A stretch of 64,000 nt of DNA from Actinomadura madurae. GTDB taxonomy: Bacteria > Actinomycetota > Actinomycetes > Streptosporangiales > Streptosporangiaceae. The notes under the pieces are model-generated. The model had not been told where the DNA came from. It made no database searches and saw only the letters and a program-made list of their open reading frames with translations. A program made the translations under genes and the position numbers. Location: positions 1-64,000 of the forward strand of contig NZ_FOVH01000022.1 in the NCBI RefSeq assembly GCF_900115095.1. The letters run 5' to 3'. Of the stretch, positions 1-8,790 are shown piece after piece (within the stretch, counting starts at the first letter, position 1; every line of letters starts with the position of its first letter).

Positions 1-320
1 CCTGCCGGTTTGTGTTCGCCGACGCCGGTTTCGCCGGACGGCTGGTCGGCTGGTCCGCCCAGACCCTCCGCACCACCATCGACATCGTCCGCAAACCCGC
101 TGATCAGAAAGGGTTCGCCGTACTGCCCAGACGGTGGGCGGTAGAGCGGACTCTGGCGTGGTTGACCGCGCACCGGCGGCTGGCCCGCGACTACGAACGC
201 GACCCCGCCACCAGCGAAGCCATGATCCGCTGGGCCGCCATCGGCCTCATGACCCGCCGCATGGCCCGCGGCGGGCAGCCCGCCGTCCGTCAACGCCGGC
301 GCCCCCTCGAATACCTATAA
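1..320 (+). CDS. IS5-type transposase, C-terminal fragment
   Basis: The reading frame is open from the left edge, so the gene begins outside the window; about 105 residues of the C-terminal catalytic half remain, ending in TAA. DDE transposases of the IS4/IS5 group carry an Asp in a sequence such as FADAGFAG and a Glu in a segment such as RWAVERTLAWL, and both are visible here (residues VFADAGFAG at the start and AVERTLAW about 45 residues on), followed by a basic tail. The enzyme would cut and join the ends of the insertion sequence it sits in. It lies directly against the truncated gene that follows. Whether the full transposase is intact cannot be seen. Confidence 0.85.
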   Translation, partial: CRFVFADAGFAGRLVGWSAQTLRTTIDIVRKPADQKGFAVLPRRWAVERTLAWLTAHRRLARDYERDPATSEAMIRWAAIGLMTRRMARGGQPAVRQRRRPLEYL

Positions 321-346
321 CAAGATCCTTCTCAAACACGCACTCA
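1..346 (+). mobile_element. Right end of an IS5-family insertion sequence
   Basis: The transposase fragment ends about 25 bases before coding similarity to a different protein family begins (LTHAGALLF at about 350). The short AT-richer stretch at 318-346 (containing CTTCTCAAACACGCAC) is the likely site of the right terminal inverted repeat. The left end is outside the window, so the inverted repeat and target duplication cannot be checked. The exact right boundary is uncertain by about 15 bases. Confidence 0.6.
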
Positions 347-3259
347 CACCTGACCCACGCCGGGGCGCTGCTCTTCTCCGAGGACCCGACCGGAACCAGC
401 CCCACCGCAGTGGTCATGTGCACGCGCTACCACGGCCCCGACCGTGCCGCCGACCGGGAGCCGCTGACCGTCACAGGGACAGTGATCGAGCAGATCCTTG
501 GCGCCTACATGTTCGTGGCCGAACACGTTCGCGCGGGGGAGGCGCCGACCGCCGGCCAGGCTCAGACCACTGACCTCTATCACTTCCCCATGGTGGCGGT
601 GCGGGAGACCATCGCCAATGCGCTGGCACACCGCGACTACACGGCCGCCAATAGATGCGTTCACGTGCGGCTGTTCCCCGAACGCCTGGAGGTCACCAGC
701 CCTGGTGAGTGGCTCGGCCGCAGCCTTAAGGACGGTGTCGAGTATTCGCTGTCGGCCCTGGAGAGCCACTCCATCAAGCGCAATTTTAGGTTGGCGCACG
801 TACTGTCCTGGATACGGCTCGTAGAGGGCGAAGGCAGCGGCATCCCGTCGGCGTTGAAAGATTGCCGTTCCGTGCGTGCACCAGAGCCGACCGTGGTCCA
901 AAATCAGGGTTTCGTCACGGTCACCCTGCGGCGCCGGGAATCCGATCCGCAGACCGGCCCGGCCCGGCTGCCGATCCCCATTCAGCTTCCGCCCAACATC
1001 TCCGACTATGTCGGACGTGACTATGCGCTGGCAATGCTTGACGCCTTGCTCCCCGATGCGTCGAAAGAAACGGCCGGCCCGCGAATCCAGCTGATCTCAG
1101 GGCTCGCGGGCGTCGGGAAGACGGCCACGGCCGTCCATTGGGCGCACCGCGTCCGCGACAGGTTCCCCGACGGGATCCTCTTCGCGAACCTCGGGGGCGC
1201 CCGTTCCGGCTCTCCGGCCGAGCCGACCGAAACGATGCGCCGCTTCTTGCACGCTTTCGGCGTGCGACCGGACGACGTCCCTGGCGACCTCGACACGATG
1301 ACGTCGCTCTACCGCTCCCTGCTGCACGATCGACGAGTCCTCATACTTCTTGATGACGCGGTCTCCATCGATCAAGTACGGCCGCTGATCCCGGCAGGCC
1401 CGGGGTGCGCGGCACTGGTGACCAGCCGCGGCCCACTGGACGAACTGGTGGTGCGTGACGGCGCCCAGGTGTTGCCCCTCGGGACGCTGAGCATGGAGGA
1501 GGCGAAGGAGTTCCTGGCACGGCGGCTCGGCCGGGACCGGGTCGCCGCCGACCCCGAAGCGGCCGCGACGCTGGTCCGCTTCTGTGCAGGGCTGCCGTTG
1601 GCCATGGCCGTCGTCGCGGCCCGCGCGACCCGCCATCCCAGGCGCCCGCTCGGCGAGTTGGCCGGGGAACTGGTCGACGCCACTGACCGGCTGGACGTGC
1701 TGAGCCTCAGTGACGGCGCCCTGAGCCTCCGGACGGTGTTCAACCAGTCCTACGGTGAGCTTTCCACTCGGGCAGCAGCGGTGTTCAGACTGCTGGGCGT
1801 GCATCCCAGCCCCAACATCGGGCTCGGCGCGGCGATCGCGCTGACGGGCCTGAACCTGCGGGAGGCGCGGGACTCGCTCGACGAGCTCGTCACCGCGGGC
1901 ATGCTGGACGAGCCGGTCCCGCTTCGCTACCGATCACACGATCTTCTCCATGATTACGCGGCCGAGCTCGCGGCGCAGACCGAGAGTCAGGAGGTCACGC
2001 AGGAGGCGATCCGCCGGGTCGTGGACTACTACCTCCAGGCGGGAACCGAGGCGGCCAGGCTCCTCAACCCGCGCCGGGAGCCCATCGTCACAGCGCCGCC
2101 AGCCGTGGACGTCCTTGTCGATACGATCGAGGACTACGACCAAGCGATGGGCTGGTTCAGTGTCGAGGTCTCAGGCCTGGCGAGCATTATCGAATGCGCC
2201 TCCCAGGCTGGGCTCGAACGGCACGCCTGGCAACTGGCCTGGGTACTCGCCCCCTTCCTGGACGTGCGAGGTCACTGGACGCTCATGCTCGACTGCCAGC
2301 GCACAGCCCTCGCCTTGGCGGAACAATTCGACGACCTGGCTGCGCAGGCTGCATCGCACCGGCTTCTCAGCCGCGCTTACAGCCGTATCGACCACGACCG
2401 GGAGGCAATCGACCATCTCGCCAGAGCGCATGACCTCTACCGAGACCTCGACGACCTCAACGGCCAGGCCAACACCGCCTATGACCTCGCCGAGATCCAT
2501 CACTTGAGACGCCAGTACCCCGAGGCTGTGGGGCACGCTCGCCGCGCGGTGGGTCTGTACGAGCGCATCGGAGATACCTCAGGCGTCCGCGACGCCCTGC
2601 AACTAGTGGGCCAGATCACCTACGAGCGGGTGGGCCATGAGGGCGCTCCGCGTGATGCATCCCCAAGCGACTCGCACACTTCCCTGCCGACTGTACACCG
2701 TACGATCGTGATCGCTGATGTCGTCGGATTCAGCTCCCGCCGCCGCACCAGCCATGATCGAAGCCTGCTGCGGACCGAGACGTACCGGGCGCTTCACGAT
2801 GCCTTCGTAAAAGCGGGCATCCCGTGGGACAGCTGTTACATCGAAGACCGGGGAGACGGGGTCTTGATCCTGGCCCCGCCGGAAGTCCCGAAGTCGTTCT
2901 TCGTAGAACGTCTCCCGGAGACCCTCTCCCGAGAACTGATCAAGCACAATCAGGTACATCCGTCCGCGCAAGAAATCCGGCTACGCGTGGCATTGCATGC
3001 GGGCGAGGTCCATGCCGATCAGCACGGCGTCGCCGGCAGTTCCCTGAACCACGCCTTCCGCATACTCGAAGCGTCCGAGCTCAAGGAGGCCGTCGCCACG
3101 TCGCCGCCGGCGCCTTTGGGGCTCATCACGTCGGATTGGTTCTACCGCGAAGTCGTTCAGCCCAGCGAGGCCGTCGATTCAGAGAGCTTCCGTCGCGTCG
3201 ATGTGCATGTCAAGGAAACGCGAAGCCAGGCGTGGATCAGGGTGTTGCACGAACCCTAG
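347..3259 (+). pseudogene. Truncated STAND/NLR-like protein: HATPase-like module, NB-ARC, TPR, nucleotide cyclase-like domain
   Basis: About 970 residues remain open. In order: a segment typical of the C-terminal half of AlbA_2/RecG-like regulators (LTHAGALLF, then RETIANALAHRDY and RLEVTSPG, about 350-830); an NB-ARC ATPase with P-loop GLAGVGKTATA (about 1100-1130), Walker B VLILLDD (about 1337-1357) and the GLPL motif (about 1591); helical repeats of TPR type (about 2200-2600); and a class III nucleotide cyclase-like domain (2700-3250) with metal-binding Asp in IADVVGFSS, a second Asp in DRGDGVLIL, and Asn and Arg in NHAFRILEA. The AlbA_2 half that should precede LTHAGALLF is missing and is replaced by IS DNA. 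The frame stays open back to an ATG inside the IS, but those residues are out-of-frame transposase sequence. An internal ATG at 417 could still give a shortened product. STAND proteins are usually switches in defence or signalling; the role here is inference. Confidence 0.75.
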
Positions 3260-3387
3260 CGACCCCACCAATGAACGACCACGCAGGTCTCGGCCGAGCA
3301 GCGCGCCGGAGCCGCCGTGCCTACTTATCGTCACCGAGGCCGTCGAGTCCCTGCCCCGGTGACCCTCGCCCGGACCGTCGATCAGGC

Positions 3388-4425
3388 TCAGAGCTTCGCG
3401 CGTGTCCAGGCGAGCAGGGCGTCGGCCGGGAGCGTGTTGACGATCTGCGATTCGGGGACGCCGCACCGGGCGGCTCGCTCGCAGCCGAAGGGCTGCCAGT
3501 CGAGCTGCCCGGGCGCGTGGGCGTCGGAGTCGATGGAGAACCGGCAGCCCGCCTCGACGGCGAGGCGCAGCAGGCGCTTCGGCGGGTCGAGGCGCTCCGG
3601 GCGGGAGTTGATCTCGACGGCGACGTCGTAGGCGGCGCAGGCGTCGAAGACGAGGGCGGCGTCGAACTCCGACTCCGGCCGCAGGCCGCCGCGCTTGCCG
3701 CCGGCTTTGACGATCCGCCCGGTGCAGTGGCCGAGGACGTTCACGCGCGGGTTCGCGATCGCGGCGACCATCCGCTTGGTCATCGCGACGCGGTCCATGC
3801 GGAGCTTGGAGTGGACGCTCGCGACGACGACGTCCAGGCGTTCGAGCAGGTCGGGGTCCTGGTCGAGGGTGCCGTCCTCCAGGATGTCGACCTCGATGCC
3901 GGTGAGGACGCGGAAGGGCGCGAGCTCCTCGTTGAGCTCGGCGACCTTGTCGAGCTGGCGGCGGAGGCGGTCGGCCGACAGGCCGTTGGCGACCGTGAGG
4001 CGGGGCGAGTGGTCGGTGAGCGCGAGGTACTCGTGGCCGAGGGAGCGGGCGGTCTCGGCCATCTCCTGGATCGGGGACCCGCCGTCCGACCAGTCGCTGT
4101 GGGTGTGCAGGTCGCCCTTCAGCGCGGCGCGGAGCGCGGCCGTCGTCTCGTCCAGCGGGTCGCCCTCGGTGGCCTCCAGGCGCCGCAGGTAGACGGGGGT
4201 CTCGCCGCGCAGCGCCTCCGCGATCACCAGGGCGGTCACCTTGCCGATGCCGGGCAGGGCGGTCAGCGTCCCGTCGCGGGCGCGGCCGGCCAACTCATCG
4301 GGGGACGTCCGCTCGACGAGGTCCGCGGCGCCGCGGAACGCCCGGACTCGATAGGTCGGCTCATGGGCGCGCTCCAGCAGGAACGCGATGCGGCGCAGCG
4401 CTTCGACGGGCTCCACGCCTCGCAC
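3388..4425 (-). CDS. PHP-domain phosphoesterase with N-terminal helix-hairpin-helix region
   Basis: 345 residues. The N-terminal ~100 residues resemble the helix-hairpin-helix region of PolX-type enzymes (TALPGIGKVTALVIAEAL). A complete PHP domain follows with its metal ligands: GDLHTHSDWSDG, ALTDHSP, GIEVDIL, VASVHSKL, GHCTGR, EINSRPERLDPP and IDSDAHAP. PHP domains of this subtype hydrolyse phosphoesters with a trinuclear metal centre. The nucleotidyltransferase core of true PolX is absent, so this is a PHP protein and not a polymerase. GTG start; the gene converges on the truncated STAND gene and stands alone. The substrate is unknown. Confidence 0.88.
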   Translation of the reverse strand: MRGVEPVEALRRIAFLLERAHEPTYRVRAFRGAADLVERTSPDELAGRARDGTLTALPGIGKVTALVIAEALRGETPVYLRRLEATEGDPLDETTAALRAALKGDLHTHSDWSDGGSPIQEMAETARSLGHEYLALTDHSPRLTVANGLSADRLRRQLDKVAELNEELAPFRVLTGIEVDILEDGTLDQDPDLLERLDVVVASVHSKLRMDRVAMTKRMVAAIANPRVNVLGHCTGRIVKAGGKRGGLRPESEFDAALVFDACAAYDVAVEINSRPERLDPPKRLLRLAVEAGCRFSIDSDAHAPGQLDWQPFGCERAARCGVPESQIVNTLPADALLAWTRAKL

Positions 4426-4499
4426 CGTACCCAGGTATGACCCGGCTCGTCCTACCGCGGTGGCATCCGGGCGGGGTCGCGCTTCTCTAGCCTGGGGTC

Positions 4500-5777
4500 A
4501 TGGCCGGGGAGAACCTCACGCTGCGGAGCGTGCTGCGGGACGTGCTCCTGGCCGCCGCGCTCACCGGGCGAGCGGACCCGGCCCCGCTGAACCGGCCGTG
4601 GCCCCTCCTTCTGCGCTGGACGCGCTACATCGGTGTGGGGCGGCTCCCCTACGGCATCGTCACGAACCTGGTCGGGCTCGCGCTCACGGTCGGGCTCATC
4701 GCCGGGACGGTGTCCCTGCTGACGACCGAGACCCTGCGGCGCGGCATCATCGTGTCCGACGGGACGAAGCTGTTCATCGCGATCGCGGTGACGGCGCCGC
4801 TCGCGCTGCGGGACCGGCATCCGCTCGGCGCGTGGCGGCTGAGCTTCCTTGCGATGGCGCTGATCAACGTCGACGGCTGGCTGACGGTCCCGTACGTCCC
4901 GGCGGGCACGTTCGTGGCGATCGTGTGCGTGTACACGGTCGCGGTCCGCTGCTCCCGCGACATCACGCTCGGCGTCGGGATCATCTCGTTCGCGGGGGTG
5001 TGGCTCAAGGACCCGGAGACCGGGCCCGCCGCGTCGGTGCTGCTCCTGCTGCCGCTGACCATCGGCTACGCCGTCCGGGTGCGGCAGACGGCGCGGCGCG
5101 AGCTGGCCGAGCAGGAGCGGCGGCACCTGGACGCCGAGGCCGTGCTGACCGAGCGGCAGCGCATCGCGCGGGAACTGCACGACGTCGTCGCGCACCACAT
5201 GTCGATGATCGCGATCCAGGCGGAGGCGGCGCCGTACAAGGTGGAGGCCGTCCCGGACGAGACGCGCCGGGATCTCGCGGAGATCCGCGCGACGGCGCTG
5301 GACGCGCTGACGGAGCTGCGCCGCATCCTCGGCGTCCTCCGCGCCGAGGACGGCGCCGAGACAGCGCCGCAGCCGAGCCTGGAAAGGATCGACGAACTGG
5401 TCGCCAACGCGCGCGGTGCGGGCCTGCGCGTGGAGACGCGGTTCAGCGGTGACCTGGGCGGGCTTCCACCGGGCGTGGGCCTCACCGCCTACCGGATCCT
5501 GCAGGAGGCGCTGAGCAACGCCATGCGCCACGCGCCCGGTTCCCGAGTGGACGTCGAGGTGTCCCGCGACGACGGTCTAGTGTGGCTCGGCGTCGTCAAC
5601 GGCCCGCCCGGCGACGGCCAGGACGCCGGCTCCCCCCTTCCGGGCGGCGGCCACGGGCTGGTCGGGATGCGGGAGCGGGCCGCCGCGCTGGGCGGCGAGC
5701 TGACCGCCCGCCCCACCCCCGAGGGAGGATTCGCCGTGACCGCGACGCTGCCGGTGAAGGCGCGGGAGGCGACGTGA
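4500..5777 (+). CDS. Sensor histidine kinase, NarL/DesK type
   Basis: 425 residues. Four to five membrane segments lie between about residues 50 and 190. A coiled linker and a HisKA_3 dimerisation region follow, with the phosphoacceptor His227 in RELHDVVAHH, then a HATPase domain with N-box LQEALSNAMRHAP and G-box GGGHGLVGMRERA. It should autophosphorylate and pass phosphate to the response regulator whose GTG start overlaps its stop codon. No extracellular sensor domain is obvious, so the signal is probably sensed within or near the membrane. The region just before ATG has no clear Shine-Dalgarno sequence, so a leaderless transcript is possible. Confidence 0.93.
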   Translation: MAGENLTLRSVLRDVLLAAALTGRADPAPLNRPWPLLLRWTRYIGVGRLPYGIVTNLVGLALTVGLIAGTVSLLTTETLRRGIIVSDGTKLFIAIAVTAPLALRDRHPLGAWRLSFLAMALINVDGWLTVPYVPAGTFVAIVCVYTVAVRCSRDITLGVGIISFAGVWLKDPETGPAASVLLLLPLTIGYAVRVRQTARRELAEQERRHLDAEAVLTERQRIARELHDVVAHHMSMIAIQAEAAPYKVEAVPDETRRDLAEIRATALDALTELRRILGVLRAEDGAETAPQPSLERIDELVANARGAGLRVETRFSGDLGGLPPGVGLTAYRILQEALSNAMRHAPGSRVDVEVSRDDGLVWLGVVNGPPGDGQDAGSPLPGGGHGLVGMRERAAALGGELTARPTPEGGFAVTATLPVKAREAT

Positions 5778-6439
5778 CCATCCGGGTCGTGATCGTCGAC
5801 GACCAGGGGATGGTGCGGACCGGGTTCGGTGTGCTGCTGAACGCCCAGCCCGACATCGAGGTCGCCGGCGAGGCCGGCAACGGCGAGGAGGGGCTGCGCC
5901 GCGTCGCCGAGCTGCGGCCCGACGTGGTGCTGATGGACGTCCGGATGCCGGTGATGGACGGCCTGGAGGCGACCCGGCGGCTGCTCGCGGGCGCCGCGGA
6001 CGGCGCCCCGAAGGTCCTCATGCTGACGACGTTCGACCTGGACGACTACGTCTACGAGGCGCTGCGGGCCGGGGCGAGCGGTTTCCTGCTGAAGGACGCG
6101 TCCGCGACGGAGCTGGCGGACGCGGTGCGGGTCGTCGCGGCGGGCGACGCGCTGCTGTCCCCGTCGATCACGAGGCGGCTGATCGCGGAGTTCTCCCGGC
6201 TGGGCGCGCCGCGGGCGCCGTCCCGCAAGCGGCTGGACGAGCTGACCGAGCGGGAGACCGAGGTCCTCGCCCTGGTGGCGCGGGGGCTGTCCAACGGCGA
6301 GATCGCCGAGCGGCTGGTGGTCGCCGAGCAGACGGTCAAGACGCATTTCGGGCGCATCCTGATGAAACTCGGGCTGCGCGACCGCCCGCAGGCGATCGTC
6401 TACGCGTACGAGGTGGGGCTGGTCCGGCCGGGTGACTGA
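5774..6439 (+). CDS. NarL/LuxR-type response regulator
   Basis: 221 residues. Receiver domain with acidic pocket VDDQ near the N-terminus, phosphoacceptor Asp55 in LMDVRMP, and conserved Thr and Lys (LTTFD, LLKDAS). The C-terminal LuxR-type helix-turn-helix contains LTERETEVLALVARGLSNGEIA and VKTHFGRIL. The start is GTG within a GTGA overlap with the kinase stop, which indicates translational coupling. It is the partner of the preceding kinase. Target genes are unknown; the secreted hydrolase/acyltransferase genes just downstream are candidates by position only. Confidence 0.94.
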   Translation: MTIRVVIVDDQGMVRTGFGVLLNAQPDIEVAGEAGNGEEGLRRVAELRPDVVLMDVRMPVMDGLEATRRLLAGAADGAPKVLMLTTFDLDDYVYEALRAGASGFLLKDASATELADAVRVVAAGDALLSPSITRRLIAEFSRLGAPRAPSRKRLDELTERETEVLALVARGLSNGEIAERLVVAEQTVKTHFGRILMKLGLRDRPQAIVYAYEVGLVRPGD

Positions 6440-6590
6440 TGCCCGGGGCGCCCTTCGTCACTCCAAGGTCGCACCTCGTCGCCCCCAGGTCGCACCCTGA
6501 AGACCGCTCCGCCGGTTGATCTGCGCTACAGCCTCCGATCCCTACCTTCCTGATCAGTGCCCCACTCGCTGACCAGGAAGGACGCCCCGG

Positions 6591-7541
6591 ATGCCCAGCG
6601 TCCGCAAGACCGTCGCCGTCGTCGCGGTGCTGGCCGCGGCCGGTTCGACGGCCGGCGCGGCGGGCCGCGCCGATGTCTACGCGCCTCCGTCTCCGGTGCC
6701 CGCGCTGTCGGCGTCCACGCTGGACGCCCGCTACCAGGCCACCGCGCGGGACATCACGCGCGCCCTCGGCATGGCGCGGCACTTCGATGACCCGGAGCGG
6801 GCGCGGGCGCTCTCCGCCCTCCTGGCGCCGGGCCGGCGGTTCCTGTCGTTCGACGCGCGAGGCGCCGGGCGGGCGGTCGAGGTCCTGGGCGACCTGGAGC
6901 ACGCCGAGCGGATCGCGGTCGTGATCCCCGGCGCGGACAACTCGCTGAGCAACTTCGACTCGCCCAAGTTCGTCGGCGGTGGCAGCCGTGCCCTCTACCG
7001 GCAGGCCCGCGCCGACGCACCGCGCGCACGGATCGCGGTGATCGCCTGGCTCGGCTACGGCTCGCCCTCGACGCGGAGCACCGCCGTCCTGACGAGCGGG
7101 CGCGCCCAGCATGGCGCCCGCGACCTCGGACGGCTCCTCGCCGGCGTGCACCGCATGAACGCGCACGCCCGGTTCGCCCTGCTCTGCCACAGCTACGGCA
7201 CCGTCGTGTGCGGGAAGGCCGCGCGGCGGCTCGCGCCCCTGCCGGTGGACGAGATCGCGCTGTTCGGCAGCCCCGGCACCGGCGCCGGGCACGCGGCCGG
7301 CCTCGGGACGCCCGCGCGCGTCTGGGCGGGACGGAGCAAGGGCGACTGGATGCGGTACGTCCCGAACGTCGGCTTCGCCGGTGTCGGGTTCGGCCCCGAT
7401 CCCGTCTCCCGCGACTTCGGCGCGCTGCGCTTCGACGCCGGGACCGGCCCGCACAGCGGCTACCTCAAGCCCGGTTCCCTCGCGCTGCGCAACCTCGCCC
7501 TGATCGCCCTCGGGCGGGACGCGGAGGTCACCCGTGTCTGA
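6591..7541 (+). CDS. Secreted alpha/beta hydrolase of the DUF1023 type (first copy)
   Basis: 316 residues. N-terminal signal peptide (basic MPSVRKT, hydrophobic VAVVAVLAAAGSTAG, probable cleavage near GRA). The body carries the features of DUF1023 alpha/beta hydrolases: RFLSFDARGAGRAVEVLGD, VVIPGADNSLSNF, and nucleophile Ser in LLCHSYGTVVCGKAA. Candidate acid and base are in GFGPDPVS and GPHSGYL. Actinobacteria secrete such proteins, with unproven esterase/lipase-like activity. ATG start, preceded by GGAAGGA at a suitable distance. It overlaps the acyltransferase start by 8 bases and has a paralogue on the other side of that gene, which suggests the three act on the same cell-envelope substrate. 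Confidence 0.85.
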   Translation: MPSVRKTVAVVAVLAAAGSTAGAAGRADVYAPPSPVPALSASTLDARYQATARDITRALGMARHFDDPERARALSALLAPGRRFLSFDARGAGRAVEVLGDLEHAERIAVVIPGADNSLSNFDSPKFVGGGSRALYRQARADAPRARIAVIAWLGYGSPSTRSTAVLTSGRAQHGARDLGRLLAGVHRMNAHARFALLCHSYGTVVCGKAARRLAPLPVDEIALFGSPGTGAGHAAGLGTPARVWAGRSKGDWMRYVPNVGFAGVGFGPDPVSRDFGALRFDAGTGPHSGYLKPGSLALRNLALIALGRDAEVTRV

Positions 7542-8790
7542 GCCGCAAGGGCGGGACCGCGCCGTGGACGCCCTGCGCGCCCTGGCGATCCTCGGCGTCG
7601 TGCTCGGCCACTGGCTGGTCACCGCGTTCGTCGCGGACGGCCCGGCCCACCACCTGCGCGTCACCAGCCCGCTGAAGGCGATGCCGGAGCTGGCTCCTCT
7701 CTCCTGGGTCCTCCAGACGCTCGCCGTGTTCTTCTTCGTCGGCGGCTACTCGGCCGCGCGCGGACTGCGTCACGGCGAGCCGTGGACGCCCCGCCTGCGA
7801 CGGCGCCTGGTGCGGCTCGCGCGCCCCCTTCCCGTCCTGGTGCTCGCGTGGGTCCCGGTCGCCGCGGCCCTGTCGTGGGCCGGGTTCCCGGCGGACAGCG
7901 TCCGGGCGCTGATCAAGCTCGTGCTGAGCCCGCTCTGGTTCCTCTGCGTGTACGTGGCGCTGACGTCCCTCACCCCGCTGGTCGCCGCGGCCTGGAACCG
8001 GCTGGGGCTCTGGGGCGCGGTGCTCCTCACGGGCGCGACCGCCGCGATCGACCTCGGCCGCTTCGCCCTCGGCGCTCCCGGCTGGACGGGCTGGGCCACC
8101 GTCCTCACCGCCTGGCTCGTGCCGTTCTACCTCGGCATCGGGTGGGCGGACGGGGCGCTGCGCTCGCGCCGGGCCGGGCTCGTCCTGCTGGCCGGGGGCG
8201 GCACGGCGACCGCCCTGCTCGTCCTGCTCGCCGGATACCCGGCGAGCATGGTCGGCGTCCCCGGCGCCGCCGTGTCCAACCTCAGCCCGCCCACGCTCGC
8301 GGCGGTCGCGTTCGGGCTCGCCCAGACGGGACTCGCGGTGCTTCTCCACGGGCCGCTGACCCGGTGGACGCGCCACGCCGGCGCCCGGTCGGTGGTCTCG
8401 GCGGCCAACCGCTCCGCGATGACGATCTTCCTCTGGCACCAGACCGCGCTCATGACCGTCACCGTCGGCGCGCTCCTGACGCTCGGACCCGTGAACGGCC
8501 TGCACGGCAGCCCCGGACGGCCAGAATGGATCTTGGCGCGACTCCCCTGGCTGGCGGTGTTCGCCGGCGTGCTCGCCCTCCTCGGGCTCGTGGCCGCCTT
8601 GGGCGGACGTCCGAGGCGTCCCGTCTGGGGAGGTGTCCCGGGACTGGTAGAAAGGCGACAATGCCGCCGCTCCTCACGACGACCTCGCCGCCTTCTCGAC
8701 GACCGCTTCCCCGGCCACCCCGTTCCCGGAGGCCGCGCACCCGACGTCTCCGAAGGGCCGTGGCCTGCGCCGCGTCCATCGGCGTGGTGA
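7534..8790 (+). CDS. Membrane acyltransferase (acyltransferase 3 family)
   Basis: 418 residues. The N-terminus RDRAVDALRALAILGVVLGHW is the signature of the acyltransferase 3/OafA family, including its conserved His. About nine to ten hydrophobic segments follow (for example VLQTLAVFFFVGGYSA, VLLTGATAAIDL, IFLWHQTALMTVTVGALL). Such enzymes move acyl groups onto sugars or lipids at the membrane. GTG start overlapping the previous stop. The last ~45 residues are basic and proline-rich and lie on DNA that also encodes the next gene's N-terminus, an unusually long 130-base overlap. Either that C-terminal tail is spurious in function or the downstream gene starts later. Confidence 0.85.
   Translation: MSEPQGRDRAVDALRALAILGVVLGHWLVTAFVADGPAHHLRVTSPLKAMPELAPLSWVLQTLAVFFFVGGYSAARGLRHGEPWTPRLRRRLVRLARPLPVLVLAWVPVAAALSWAGFPADSVRALIKLVLSPLWFLCVYVALTSLTPLVAAAWNRLGLWGAVLLTGATAAIDLGRFALGAPGWTGWATVLTAWLVPFYLGIGWADGALRSRRAGLVLLAGGGTATALLVLLAGYPASMVGVPGAAVSNLSPPTLAAVAFGLAQTGLAVLLHGPLTRWTRHAGARSVVSAANRSAMTIFLWHQTALMTVTVGALLTLGPVNGLHGSPGRPEWILARLPWLAVFAGVLALLGLVAALGGRPRRPVWGGVPGLVERRQCRRSSRRPRRLLDDRFPGHPVPGGRAPDVSEGPWPAPRPSAW

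Noticed and set aside
134-346. N-terminal extension of the STAND-cyclase frame starting at ATG 134
   Set aside because: It is an alternative frame of the IS transposase DNA and contains only Arg/Pro-rich out-of-frame sequence, not a domain.
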